Below are positions 11,442-26,153 of a DNA stretch of 64,000 bases, piece by piece. Positions within the stretch are counted from its first letter, which is position 1. Every line of letters starts with the position of its first letter. A program made the translations under genes and the position numbers. The notes beneath the pieces are model-generated. The model worked only from the letters and a program-made list of their open reading frames with translations. It made no database searches and was not told where the DNA came from. Source of the stretch: Euglena gracilis (lineage: Eukaryota; Euglenida; Euglenophyceae; Euglenales); the NCBI GenBank assembly GCA_039621445.1, contig CP154955.1, positions 18,766,691 through 18,830,690 on the forward strand. Direction: 5' to 3'.

Positions 11442-13035
11442 GAGTAGAGTCCTATGTGACTACTGTTATGCACGTTGGTTAAAATCTCAGGGGTGGTGCA
11501 GCTTTGGTAAAAATTTCTCTTCTCTAGAAGGGGGGAGGGGTCATTCAGCGCTTTGGTCAAAATACGTGGGGTGGGCTTCTATGGGGAGGGACTGATACGG
11601 ACAGGATCTTCTATTCAGGGCTGGGGCTTGGTGGAATGTGGGGAGCAAATGGACTGTGGGGCACTGCTACTCATTTCCCTGACGTCATGTTAAACGGGTG
11701 TAGGTGCAACGTCGGAAAAGAGGGGGGGGTCACTTTCTCTGAAACCCTGGAGTGGAAATAAGTTGTTGGTGTGGTGGACAACGGGAGAAAGGTTTTGGAA
11801 AAAGGTGTGGAAAGAGCGGTGGACGTCACGGTTGACGCCACAGGTGATGAAGGTTTGGTAGGGGGGCAACAAAGAGTGGGGTGATGGGAGCCGTTGGCTG
11901 GGCCGCTCTCGCCCCGTTCTGGACAGGTGCAGGCCATCAGCGCCGGGGCCTGTCCCCCGCTTTTTGGCCAGCTTGGCGTGCAGGCCCCCCTTGCCCATCG
12001 GGCACGGGCCGCCGCTGGGAGGCTCAAGAAAAAAAGCTGGACCGCGCCTGGCAAAATGAAATGGAATGCACCCGGCCCCACCCACTCAAAAAAAAAAAAC
12101 TTCATTCCGATGACTTTCGGGGCGATTTCCAAAATGCTTGTGGCACTGCGTGGCCAGACGAGGTCACATCCAGTATCAACCAGACCCGTCCCCCCCCCCC
12201 CGAAGGGGAAAAAATAAAACCAATTTGTGAATGCGGAAAAAAAATCAGTCAACGAACTTGGGGTGCGGCGCTTGGACATACCCCCACACACTCACCCGCA
12301 TCCACCAAGGATGGATATTGATATTGGGTTTGGGGGACGTCCCGATAAAACCCGATATGTTGACCCCCTGATGTCGTCGATAAATCGGATAAAACCGATA
12401 CAGAGGAAAAAAATTTTGGGTGCATCTCTTTAGTCGTGCCCTCTTTCGGAAACTGTTGGACCACTTAAAATCCAGCAATGTCAAGCTATTAAATTGACAT
12501 TCCTGGGCTTTGGTGTATGGGCCAAATGCCAAATGCCAAAAAGTGTGCTGATCTCGAACTTCAAAATCGCAAAAAAAAATTGGTCCCGTTGCTTGAACAC
12601 CCGGGAACGCGCAGTGGCGATTCCTGCCACCAGATGGGCCATTTTTTTTTTGGTCCACTTTGGACCAGTTCAGGCCACTTTGGGCTGCGTTTGGCCGGCC
12701 CAGTTTGGGCCAATTTGGGCAATTGGGCCTTGCAGCGGGAGTCACTTCGGGCCACTTCGGGCCACTTTGGGCCACTTTGGGGACATTTTTGGGCCAATTT
12801 GGTTTACTCGGGGAAAATTTGGGTTCCTTTGGGTCACCTCGGGACGTTTTGGGCACTTTTGGCTCAGTTTGGCCATTTTTTGGAATACTTTGGAATGTTT
12901 TGAACATTTTGAGGTTGAAATTTTGAAATTTGGTTTTTTCCCAGATTTTGGGGTTCAGAGTTTCATTCTTCAGAAAAAACACAGGCCAAAGCAATAACAA
13001 AAGAAACATATTGTCCCCCCGGTAAACAGATATAC
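11442..13035. other. Non-coding stretch with degenerate GGCCACTTT repeats
   Basis: 11,880-12,030 is GC-rich and could contain an exon, but no family is visible. 12,640-12,960 is a degenerate tandem of phrases like TTTGGGCCACTTTGGGCC; a similar block built on GGTCATTTTGG lies at 26,260-26,440. Open frames here are low-complexity. Confidence 0.45.
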
Positions 13036-13129
13036 TTCTCAATTTCTTTTCTTGATAAAATCATATTTTTGATGTGGACGATATAGGCCGATATTCAAGA
13101 ACCATCCTTTCACCCACCGACCCAGCCCT

Positions 13130-13164
13130 CCACCCCACCCACCCACCCACCCACCCACACACAC

Positions 13165-13260
<96 letters not shown>

Positions 13261-13320
13261 CGCACATATACACCAATCCCAACCCCCACCCCCACCCCAC
13301 CCACCCACACACCCATGGCA
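13130..13320. repeat. (CA)n microsatellite
   Basis: A CCCA-rich lead-in passes into about 90 bp of uninterrupted CA and then CCCA repeats again. It is non-coding. Confidence 0.95.
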
Positions 13321-13378
13321 CAGACGGGTGCAAAGGTGTGCACACATGCACGCGCGCACACACAGATTAAACAACAAT

Positions 13379-13717
13379 GTAAACCCTCCCCCCAAATAAT
13401 ACCCCCGCCAAAAAATACTCCGCACCCCAAATAATAACCCCCCCCCTTGGGATCTGACTTCAACAGAAAAAATATCACCCCCCCCAATTTCGGGCCACCA
13501 ACCACCATTTTTGCCCCCCAAAAAAGTGGTTGAAAATCAGAATTCGCGACAATGAATGATCCAAAAAAGGTTTTTTGTGCACCATCTTGGCCTCCAAAAA
13601 TGCATTCTTTTGCGAAAAAAAGCCAAAATGACCAAAAAGTGGTTTTGGGTGTTATTTTGGGTTTCGAAATTTTAAAAAAAAATAATACCCCTGGGGAGTT
13701 TTATTTGGGGGGGGTTA
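13379..13717. mobile_element. TIR element, GTAAACC class (copy E2)
   Basis: It starts GTAAACCCTCCCC, shares AAATAATACCCCC phrases and the same order of internal segments with the element at 4,025-4,412, and ends in TTTATTTGGGGGGGGTTA. The right end has diverged, so its exact limit is uncertain. Confidence 0.5.
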
Positions 13718-13879
13718 GATCTATTGGGGGGGGGGGCATCCTAACAGCCTCATTGTTGCAACCTTAATGATATTGCATCCACTGTGAACACGGTGGAGAA
13801 CCTTTCAACGCTCTCCAATGTATTGAGATGGAGAGCCGTTTGTACACTCTGAACGCTGTCGATTTCTCCCGCTTGGGAG

Positions 13880-14330
13880 GTGCCATTGCGCTGCTCCCCC
13901 CCCCCCAAGAGCCCAAGAGGGCTGGGTGGCAGGCGGCGGCAGGTGACGGCAAGGAAACGCGGGAGGGAACCGTACGATGTGGGGACCGACGGCCACGTTG
14001 GGCGGAGGACAGCGGAGGTCAACGAGGGAAGGGGATTCGGGCGCTGGGGCGCCTGCCGAGATGCGAGTGGGACGGAGGGGACGGAGGAGGGTGGGGCAGC
14101 CGCAAAAGAGGATGGGGAGGGGGGGGCAGGCTGCTTTGTCGCAACGCAGGGGGGGGGGAGTGCCTGATCACAGCGGGGCAAACGTCCTGCAAATCGGCCA
14201 TCGGTGCTTGGCTGCGATAAGCCCCCGTGGAAGGGGAGGGTATCCCCAACGGAAAAAGCGGAGGTGCCCCGCAAACACGCCGCCAATGATGGGAAGCTGA
14301 AGAAAGTAACAAAACAGGAAGGTGGGATCC
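13880..14330. other. GC-rich, G-run-rich stretch without a recognised gene
   Basis: Open frames on both strands are Gly/Arg- or Pro/Ser-rich and show no conserved motif. The region may hide exons but nothing can be supported. Confidence 0.3.
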
Positions 14331-14435
14331 AAAAAGAAGCGCACATTTGGCTGCTGCTGCCGCCCCCTCCTGCCTGGAGGATGGGTTTAGGGTGGGAGTG
14401 CTCAGAGTGCTAGAGCCCCCCCAATTAAGGTGTGG

Positions 14436-14665
14436 GTAAACCCCCCTAAAGGAAGCGCGGGTGCGCTTATAGCGGACTGTCGCCTCTGGCGGCGGGGGGG
14501 GGGGGTGCGCTTCCATTTGGACCCTTCCTGCCCGATTTTTGTTGATTTCCTTTTTTAAAAAAATCCCATCAAAATGGGGGGTGTGGTTGTAGTGGCGGGG
14601 GGTGCACTTTTATTTGGACCCTGCGCTTGTAGCGGCCCAGCGCTTCCATTAGGGGGGGGGTTTAC
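14436..14665. mobile_element. TIR element, GTAAACC class (copy C2)
   Basis: Ends GTAAACCCCCC and GGGGGGTTTAC are exact inverses and extend imperfectly through GGAAGCGC / GCGCTTCC. The interior shares the GGTGCGCTT and ATTTGGACCCT phrases with the copy at 4.55 kb. There is no open frame of note. Confidence 0.75.
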
Positions 14666-15653
14666 ACTGCCTCCTGCCTGTACATGAGAGTGGGGTGGGA
14701 CATTACTCAAAAGGCAGCCTGGGAGGGAGAGGGGGCAGTGCGGCATGAAGGGGAGAGGGAATGGGGCAGTGCGGAGGCCGTCGTTGGCGATGGGGGCAAT
14801 TGGGGGGGGGGGTTGGGGGTGGCGAGTCCCTCGGGGCGTGTTGTACGACACGCGCGACCCCTTCGGCTCTCAGGGAGGGGTGGGGCAGGGAAGATGCATC
14901 TCGTTGGGAACTGGGGGGGAGGGGGGCAAGGGAACAGGGCGCTTGACAACTTGGGGGGGGGGGTCCAGCTCAAAAGGCTGGAAACTTTGGGCGTGTGATG
15001 GCTGAACTCCAAAAACTGCAAATTATGCAATCAATCCTTTGACTGAAAAATTTGAGTCGGGCAGTCGTAATCGGCCCATATTCGCCCATTTTTGGCCCAT
15101 TTTTATTCCTGTGAAAACAAAAAAAATCCGTTACCATCCAGCCACCCTTCAGGCGGCTGAAACCTCATTGATGGGGGGGAGACCGAGGTTGGAAGAGGCG
15201 GCTGGCTGGCTGGACCCCCCGGGGATGAAAAGGAGAGCACCCCGGGGATGGGGTGCTCTCCTTTCCAGCTTCAGCACCGTCCTGCTGGGGTCTGCTGGAC
15301 TGACATTTGGCTGGCTGCGAATCGGGCTAGCAGGCCAGCGGCTGCAAAATTTGGACAAATGCCTAAAAAAAAACCACCAAACTCTCTCTGCAAAAAAAAA
15401 AAAACAGGCAGCAGCACCGACCGCTCAAAAACGCCATCTGGACCATTTTTTTAGCTGCCTGTCCGAAAATGTTCCGCTGGTTCCAAAGAGAAAAGGGAAA
15501 GGCCAGCTGGCTCCCCAATCCCTGCTGGCTGGTCAGCGATCTCGCGGGGCAGTTTGCCGTGGATGGGTCGGCCCAAATTGGGGCTGGCTGCAGCCGGGGG
15601 GGGGGGGGGGGGGAAAGCCCCAAAGAGATGCATGGCGAGGAATCGCCCGCTCT

Positions 15654-17853
<2,200 letters not shown>

Positions 17854-20647
17854 CCGCTGTTGAGGTCGTCCGGGCCATTCTCTGTCTGGAACTTCGCGAC
17901 GCGCAGCTGGTTTATATCATGAGCCGACAGCCCAGGGGGGGAGAGCAGCACCAGGCGCAAAACAAGGGATCAAGGGATCAAGGGATCAAGAGATCAAGAT
18001 CGAAGCTTTCTTCAGCAATTTCAGGTTCTTGCCCCCCCCCCTCTTCTGGATTGCCCTTTGGACCTGTTGCTGTTTTGGTATTATTTTTGGGGTTTGCTGT
18101 GGCTGCACTTTAGACAGGAAACTAGAAAGCATGGGGACAAGACATATGACACACAGAATATGGCACAATCCAGGCAGGGTCATTATAAGTGATGACTCAG
18201 ACACAGGAGGCTTTTGTGTGCTGCTGGATGGCATGGGGAGCATGGAAGGCAAGGCACTATCCTGCCCCTCGCAGTCCTCTCTGCTGCGGCAGGATCTGTA
18301 GGCTTTCAGGGTTGAAGCCAGGGTCAATCCCTGCATGGGAAAACTCATTGAACCACTCGCACATCTATGTGTAGGTCTGGGAGTGCAATAGCAGAGAGAA
18401 GCAAAGCCAGCGAGATTGGTTGGTCTTTTGGGGTTGATGGTTCGGCTTTTTTTGTGGCTTGAAAAACAGACCCACACATCTGCGATGCCTTTTTTGACCT
18501 CAGAGCAAACAGCATCCCAGATGTTTACTTCCCGACTGTTCAAAATCATCCCCACATGATTGCAAAAAAATAGCAAAAGATCTCCAAATTTTATCATAAT
18601 TGCATAAAAAATTACTAAAAAATTATCAAATTATAACATATATAATTATTTAATATTAATTTATTCTAATTATTCAGCCACAGAAGAAATGTGGCTTTGA
18701 TAGAAACTCCAATAATGTAACTATATTGTATGTATTACTATTACTATTGTAATAATATGGTGGACAGTGTCGGCAAAGCACCGGAGTTTCGGAAAAGATG
18801 GTCTAAACAATACAAAAATGCTTCGGGGAGTGGTTTCCCCTTTGATTTCCCCTTCTTAGCTGTATTTTGAGAAAAATTCCACACCAGACAATTCGCTCAC
18901 GGGCTCTACAGACACGTTCATTGGTTTTACACCTGCCAAAGACAATTAAAGAAAAAAATTAGCTCCCCACTGTCACTTCACACACAATCGTTGGGCTCTC
19001 AAGGGTGATATGAGGGTCTGGAAAGTGAAAGCTCCTGGCCCTTGCACACTTGGCCCCTGCTCCTGCTGCGACAGTTTCTGTCAATGGAACGGGGAGTGCT
19101 GTGAAACTTTCTGTCAATGAAACAGGGAGTGAGTTGCGGGCATCACCGTCACAGAATGGATGTTGTGGTGGCCCTGATCCCACGGCTCTGCCTCCTCGTC
19201 GTTTAAATCTCCATCACCTGAGGGCATACCGCAATGCAAAGTCATGGCTAGCCTATAAACCTGGTAAAACATCACTTTCTCTGCTTCTGGGTGGAAAGCC
19301 ATCATTGCTGCAACGCCAGGCCACCTCGTGCGACTTTTCTGGTGAGTTGAATTATGGCCCACAACTGCTCATTTTGGAGAGGTCCAGAGGAACGCTGTGA
19401 AAAGAGAAAAGGACAGCTTCGGTTATTATGATCTGAAGAAAAAAGCACTTGGCATCTCCTGACACGCGAACCTTCCCTCCATCTGGTAAATGTTGGATGT
19501 GGCACCACAGAAGTGGTCATTATGCATTTAGCAAAAATGTTTGCAAGCCAAAATGCACCCGGGGAAAATGCTGGTCCACACAGCGTCCGCTTTTGTTCTA
19601 TCTTTGAATTGATTGGATTTAAGGACAGCTGGGTGGGGTGGGATCCCCCCCAGTCAAGGAGGGGGGTGGGGACACCGCACCCACCCAACTACTGACGTGG
19701 CCAAAATGACTGATTTTGCAGCCAGCAGGGGGGGGGGGAATGCGCTGGGCGGCCCTCGGAAAAAAAATGCGCAAAAATGCGCAAAAAAAATGCGCAAAAA
19801 TGCGCAAACAATGCGCAAAAAAATGCGCAAAAAATGCGCTGAGTTTGTACATTCCTAAGGGAAAAAGGACTTAGAAAAATTTCCAACAATGAGCCCAAAA
19901 TTAAACCAAAATCACCAAAAACAGCTGAAATGAAGGCATTTTTGGCCAAAAAAAATGCATGAGCAAGGCGTCACTCTCTGTTCACCATAACCAACAATGT
20001 CAGCCATGGTGCCTCTTACTTGTGACCAGGGGAGTAGGATTCGATGCGGGGTCTCTGAAAACCCTAGTGTCCTCATCATCACTGGATGAATACCCACACC
20101 TCATCACCCAAAGCTTTTTTCTTGAATATGGACAAAATGCCTCCAAAAAGTGTAAAAAAAGGTGGAAAATGGAAAAAATGCGCAAAAAAATTCTTTCAAA
20201 AAGAGGCAGAACAGAGCACAAATCAAACAACATAACTCAGCGTCAATGCAGCATTGGTCAAGGAGCAATTTGATAATATACAATCAAAATCAAAAAAAAC
20301 CAAAATGAAACTGCAACATGTAAAACAAGCCGGAAATTCTTAAGATGCAAAAAAATACGCGAAAAAATCGAAAAAAATGCGCAAAAAATGCGAAAAATGC
20401 GCAAAAATGCGCATTTTCCCAAAAATCCGGAAAATGCGCAAAAAATGCACAAAAATGCGAAAAAAATGCGAAACGCATTTCCCCCTCCCTGCAGCCAGGC
20501 CGCAAAATCCCAACTCCAACCCTAGGGTCGGCTACCTAGAGGGCTTTGAAGTCAATGGCATCTCTTGTCTTCAATTCATGGGGGATCCACTCCAAACTCC
20601 AACCGGTGTGAAACAATCGACTGTGACACAGCCAGCAACTTTGTCAC
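17854..20647. other. Mostly AT-rich, no confirmed gene; AAAATGCGC repeats
   Basis: A minus-strand open frame at 17,986-18,597 (203 residues) lies upstream of the RING-H2 gene but shows no conserved motif. 18,600-18,770 is very AT-rich. 19,755-19,845 and 20,160-20,475 are degenerate tandems of AAAAATGCGC. No family is recognised in other open frames. Confidence 0.4.
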
Positions 20648-21278
20648 GTAAACCTCCGCCCCAATTAGAAGCCCCCGGGGCCTCTATTGGGTGAGTCTGC
20701 AGAAAATCCGGGGGGGGGGGCTTCTAATTGGGTACCCTCGTGTGTGGCCCAAAAAACCTTCGGCGCTTCGCGCCGGGTGTAAAAATTGAGGTTTTTTTGT
20801 TGAGGGGGAAATCACTCTTTCTTATGTGTACGTTCTTCAGGCCATGCCAGAGTTTCGCGAACTGGCCTTTACCCTGGTGCAATGGTGGGGCTTTCGGATA
20901 TTTGGTTCCTGCGTTCTTGAACACCAGCTTTCTGTAAACACAATTGCAACATTCCAAGTTGAGAAGGACGTGTTGGCACGCCAAGAGGCGACCTCTTCGG
21001 TGACGGCCAATCCTAACCCAACTGCCAAGCGTCCTCTGACCCAACCCTCTCTCACCAAATGGTTCAACAAACCAAAGGACTGCTAAGACATTGGCAAAAA
21101 CCTGATCCATCTTGCATCTGTGTGCCTGCAGTTTGCCAGCGCCTGGAATATGTGTGGCTGCCTGGGGGGGGGGGAGGGGCTGTTATTTGAATTTTTGGCG
21201 GGAAACCCGATGGGGAGGCTTCTGTTTGGGGGGGTTGTTATTGGGGGGGGGGGGCTTCTAATTGGGGCGGGGGTTTAC
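20648..21278. mobile_element. TIR element, GTAAACC class (copy J)
   Basis: The ends are inverse over about 30 bp with gaps: GTAAACCTCCGCCCCAATTA then GAAGCCCCC on the left, and GGGGGCTTC then TAATTGGGGCGG and GGTTTAC on the right. The left half has a CGGCGCTTCGCGCCG hairpin. It contains a short plus-strand open frame (20,826-21,086). No clear target duplication is seen. Confidence 0.75.
20826..21086 (+). CDS. Short ORF with PIP-box-like C terminus inside TIR element J
   Basis: An 86-residue frame ends TAKRPLTQPSLTKWFNKPKDC in short form. QPSLTKWF fits the PCNA-interacting pattern Q-x2-aliphatic-x2-aromatic-aromatic, followed by basic residues. Short PIP motifs are found in many replication proteins and in some transposases. 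The upstream part shows no domain, so this may be the C-terminal remnant of a transposase or chance. An intron or exon boundary upstream cannot be excluded. Confidence 0.3.
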   Translation: MYVLQAMPEFRELAFTLVQWWGFRIFGSCVLEHQLSVNTIATFQVEKDVLARQEATSSVTANPNPTAKRPLTQPSLTKWFNKPKDC

Positions 21279-23038
21279 GCTTTACGCTTCGTACCGCCTT
21301 CAACCGAAGGCTCTTCCAAAAGCTCAGGCAATCCTCACACCCAAGAACACCACCCAAGCTTTGGGGGCCTCGGGGGGCCCCCAAAAATCGGGCCGTCTGA
21401 GGGCGTTTCCCAAAAAAATTTCGCCACTCCGCGCCGAAACCCATATACCCGAGCCAACCGCCCGGTACCCCTCTGGGTGGGTGGGTGGGTGGGTCTGGGG
21501 CCGCGGGTGCCTTCCCCCCCCCCTTGTCCTTGACACGCCAAAGCACGGGGAAAGTGTGGTTGACACAGGGGGTGTGTCATGGACATGCTGTGTCGTGTGC
21601 ACTGTGCCAAAATTTTGAGTACGGGAAAAATGCGGCTGACACGGGGGTGGGTCATAGGCCAGCCGTGTCAAGACAAGGGGGGGGGGAGGTTAAAAGAAGC
21701 CTGACACCACCATCACCAGGGGAAGCGCAGAAATAATGAGCCCTGATCGCAGGGCAGTCCCTAACCCTCCTTTGGCAAAAAAAAAGGCGCCACACCGGAG
21801 AACGACCACAGCGACAGCTGCCTCATGGACACTCCATCGTCATGCCAACTGGAATCCCGCTCCAGCCGAAAGACTGCAGGGGCTGGTGAAGTGGGGAAAA
21901 GGCCCTCCTACCACCTTCCCCATAGCCTGGCCATGACACGCAAGTGGGACCGCCGTTGTTGGATGAGGAAACACCGACGAAACCATGGGGGGGGGGAAGT
22001 GAGCAAGGGCCCCAAATAATAGTTCTTCGCGCGATGACACTCACCCACACGTTCGGTATTAGACCCCCAGATTCAAAACCATCCACGGCACACGCCTGAT
22101 TTCAGACTGACTTCAGACGTGGCTTTCAGAGAAGGGAAGCAGAGAAGGAGGACCTTTGACAGTCCCGGTTGGGCTAACAGACCCACGGGACGTAAAGCCT
22201 GGAAAAGAAAGACCAAGGGGTGTGAAGCCAAGGGGCCATGGCAAAAAAAAGGTCCCAGTACTCCTACTCCATTCCAGTTTGACACAAACTTGCTTGAACC
22301 GGAGGTTGCCAGCCACACCCTCACCTTCTGCTGTTTCTTGCTGCTGGATTAAAAAAAATATATCAATCCCAGCAACCTTTGGTGATTGGCAAAACGTCCA
22401 GCACAGCTTGAAGTCGGCCGTCCCACAATTTGGCAGCGGATCCGTGGGACAGGGGAGGGACCAGAGAGATGGCGTCCGGGGCTGCACCACTCCCCGGAGG
22501 CAACGAGGGACCCGCGGAAGGACGGGGGGGTCTCCAGAGGATAGGCCCGCCGTCGGATGGACGCCTGTAAAGCGAAGGGAATTGTGTCGGCACGCGGGAC
22601 ACACTTGCGCAGACATCTCAGACAGGGATTTTGTTAAGGGGTCCAGCGGACAGGGCCTACCTTTAGGGGTCAATTTTGGGGTCAAAAGAAATTCGGTGCT
22701 TCGCGCCAAAAAATGAAAGGCCGGAAAATGGCCGAATCCCCGTCTCTGGCAGGGCCCAAAAGGCTCCTGGTGGTGCCCCCCAGGGTGGGGGGGGGGTCCA
22801 GAAAACCAACCTGGCCCAGTAGTTCATCTCAGAGCGAGCACCCCCCCTAGAACGACCCCCCTCTGAAAATAACCCCCAATTTTAACGGCCCATTGCGAAA
22901 TTTCCATCAATTTAAGAAATATAACGACCCATCTGGAAATTTACAGGCAAGCCGTTGAAACTGAGCTAAACATGATGCCAAAATGATCAAAATGGACAAG
23001 AAAGTTTCATGCCTCATTTTCTGTCAATTTGGTCATTT
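21279..23038. other. Non-coding stretch with C/G-run repeats
   Basis: 21,350-21,500 resembles the repeat at 1,255-1,460. 22,150-22,720 has open frames up to 198 residues on both strands without motifs; TTCGCGCC near 22,690 is another copy of the small GGCGC-type hairpin seen in the MITEs. No gene can be supported. Confidence 0.4.
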
Positions 23039-26000
23039 TCATAGGCGGCTGAACTCGCACTTCGCTTTGAAAGTGACTGTAAAATTGCGCCGATGCAAAG
23101 TCTTGCAAAAATGTTCTGCATTCCAACACCGAAGCCCGATTTTCAGGACAGTCCACGCTCTGTCCCTCCACCCCCAGGGAATGGGCACGAAGCAACGACT
23201 TGGAACGTCATGGTCTGTGGGCACATGTCATCCAGGGCCTAGTGTGTGTGAACCCAAAGCGCTGGGCAATGCAACGAGAGGACTCCATTGCGCACTTGCA
23301 CAATGGCGCACCTAAATTTTCATTACAAAAATTAAACGGTTGCGCATTGTTGCGCACGTTGCGCATTTGCACAATATTGTCATTAAATTTATTGTAATTT
23401 TGAGTGCGGGTGATCAGTGCGCACTAGTGCGCAATAGCTACACAATGTATATGCTAAAATGTGTTTTCATTGAACATCTGCGCAATGGGCACCCTCATAT
23501 AGAATGAAAATTTAAGAGTTATATTTGCACAAATGCGCAACAGACATTCATTTTTTAAGTTTTCAGCATGGGTATTGTGCAGATGCGCAATGCTCACCTG
23601 TTTTCAATGCAACATGACCGAGAAAGCTTCGATCCACCTGTCCTGCTGTGCTATGCCCTGCAGTGTTCATAATCAACTATGACCGTTCTCTCCCTGTGTT
23701 GTGAGATGAGTTTCATATATTGCGCAATAGCCACGCTGATTTAAAAGTTAAAGATTGTATGTCCATTTCGCATTTGCTCAATGGAACTGTTAAATTTTCA
23801 TTCTTTATAAGGGTGCCCATTGCACACATGCACAATAGTTACCAATTTTTAACTACTCGTTTTATCACTGTGGGCTGAGAGAGCATCTCAACGTCCCAGA
23901 AGCATCTCAACACCAGGGTGGACAAAGCTGGGGTGGAGGGAAGCTTTTGGCCGAACCATGTCCTCCATCTGCCTGGTGTGATGTGGCTGTCTGGTGGTTT
24001 GCAAATTACCAAAAAAAGGTGTGCCAGCATGTCCACCATTCTCCGCCGTTACTGCTGAAGCTTTTCGATTTCTCATTTCTAGTCGCTCATCCCCAAAGTT
24101 GTGTGCTTCAAACCCTGGGTGAGAAAAGGGGGTGAGGAGCTTTCTTTAAAACATGTTTTGAGGTGCCCAAAACTGTTTACTCGGCTTTGATTTGGAGGCT
24201 TCATCTGCCACCTGTTCCTCTTGAAACACAAATTTCTCAGAGTGTCAAATTGTGGCGAAAAAGTCGGCCCCCTCAAACATGCTGAACTGCGAAGCAAGTG
24301 GGAGAAACCTCTGGCAATGGCTTTGGGGTTTCAACGCATTGGACAAGGCACGTCAAGGTATGGAGAAGATGGAGGTTGCATTCACACCCCAGGGGGGTGG
24401 TTTCCGGTTCCGGACAAGGTCATCCTGGCATCATCCCAAAAATTCCAACTCCCAGCACTGAGTGCAACGTCACTGTGGCTCCACAGCCTGCCGCCTGTGA
24501 CTCATCTGATTGGAACAGTCCCTCCCTCCCCGGTGCCTGGGTACTTCAAAATCACCAACCCAGCTTCTGGACACAATGGTGCTCAACCCCTCTTCATCAT
24601 TCTCGTCAATCGGCCACCTCCTCTCATAGCGTGCACGCGTTCATGTACACCTGCTATTTGAATGCCCATTGCGCACATGAGCACCATTGTGCATGTATGT
24701 CCATTGCACACTTGCGCACTGGACTTCCTCACGAAGCCCAACATTGGCCGCGCAAAGAGGGCCCTTGACACATCATGGCACGCCAGAGAGAGGCCCATGA
24801 GCTCAGGGGCTTCCATTAACCATTATGCACATGCGCAATGGTTGTGCATTGTGCACATTACGCACTGTGTGTTCATTCAGATTACACGTCAGCCGCGCAT
24901 TTGAACATCTCATTTATTTTATGAGCCATAACGCACCTGCGCAATGGATTTCCAAATCAAACCCAACACTGCTCGCGCGGAGAGGCCCCCGACACACCAT
25001 ACCACATCAGAGGAACTCATAGCTCAGGGACTTCCGTTACCCATTGCGCACATGCACAATGGTTGTGCATTGCGCACATGCGCAAATGGATAATTGTTGC
25101 GCATAGTGCGCAATGTCCATTACCATTGCATTCTGTGCCTGGCAGTGTGGGGGCTGGAGTTGCTCACCAATGTGGGGACAGGACCCTAGGCTTACCTCTA
25201 TCCCTGCAACCCCTCCACCTGGTTGGTTCCCCAATGCACCGCTCCTCGCCCTTCAAGATCCCAAAAGATCAAGACCAGGCATTTGCTTAAGGACCTCGGG
25301 GGGGGGGGGGGTACTGGCTAGCCAATCGGCTAGACACTGGAAAAAATGGACTAGCTAGAACCCCCCTCCCCCCGGGGGGGGGGGGTCCGGGGGTCCCCTG
25401 GACTGGAAAAAATTTTCCCCCGGCGCTGTGCGCCGGAGGAAAATTGAGGTTTTTAATAGGTTTTTGGCTGATTTTGTTCCAAAAATTCCCAAAAATGGCC
25501 AAAAACGGGCATTTTTGGCCATTTTTGGGGGTCCCAAAAAAAATTTTCGGCCGGTCACTGGGAAAAAATTTTCCACCAGCTAGCCCTGCTAGAAATCCCA
25601 CTAGCCGAATTTGGACTAGCTGCAGTCCAGCCCCCCCCCCCGGGGGGGTACTGCAATCCCTTAAGCAAATGCCTGATCAAGACTCTCTGGCACGCCGTTT
25701 TCTCAGCTTTTTCACAACGTGTGTGTAGAGTCCACCCTCTGGACGATTCAGCAGGCAACTCTTCAAGGCACATTCTCAGAGCCTGAAAAAGCAACAGAAA
25801 AGTCCAAATTTCACCCAGCCTGTAGAACACCATCTGAGAAACACACTCGGGGCTTCAAAAACAGGGAGACACAATGAGGGTTTCGGCCCTTTTTTGGGAA
25901 AATTCACGTCTCCTGGAGTTCAAACCCAGGGGTTTTGAACTTTTTTACTTGGTGCACAGGCCGAAAAACACCAAAATTGGGCCCGTTCCCTGTCCAAACA

Positions 26001-26153
26001 TCAGCAAATGATGCAGGTCCCACTGCAGAGGGTCCCCGTGGTGCCAAAGGGTCAAAAGGGTGGGTTTCACCGCCGGGTTTCAAAAGATTGCAACATTGCG
26101 CATTTGCACAATACAAAAATCAAAACCTTAAGTGCGAGTTAGGTGGCATAAGA
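23039..26153. mobile_element. 3.1 kb TIR element related to the 10.9 kb element
   Basis: The left end reads TCATAGGCGGCTGAACTCGC followed by ACTT; the right end is CTTAAGTGCGAGTT then AGGTGGCATAAGA. About 16 of 22 positions agree between the two inverted ends, and both match the ends at 39,564 and 50,507. The interior is AT-rich and scattered with GCGCA/TGCGC motifs (for example 23,340-23,375, 23,415-23,440, 25,040-25,120 and 26,092-26,114), degenerate forms of the palindrome of the large element. No transposase is recognisable. A hAT-like MITE is nested at 25,276-25,675. Two units of about 225 bp starting near 24,736 and 24,960 are direct repeats. Confidence 0.7.
25276..25675. mobile_element. 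hAT-like MITE (family A, copy 1), nested
   Basis: Inverted ends CAGGCATTTGCTTAAGG / CCTTAAGCAAATGCCTG are flanked by a perfect 8-bp duplication, ATCAAGAC (25,268-25,275 and 25,676-25,683). The interior has GGCTAGCC/CTAGCTAG phrases near both ends, C/G runs, a CGGCGCTGTGCGCCG hairpin and AAAATGGCCAAAAA repeats. Confidence 0.9.

Noticed and set aside
17986-18597. 203-residue minus-strand frame upstream of the RING gene
   Set aside because: Length alone is not convincing in this AT-rich part; no motif, no exon-like GC content, and it may be untranslated leader or intergenic DNA.
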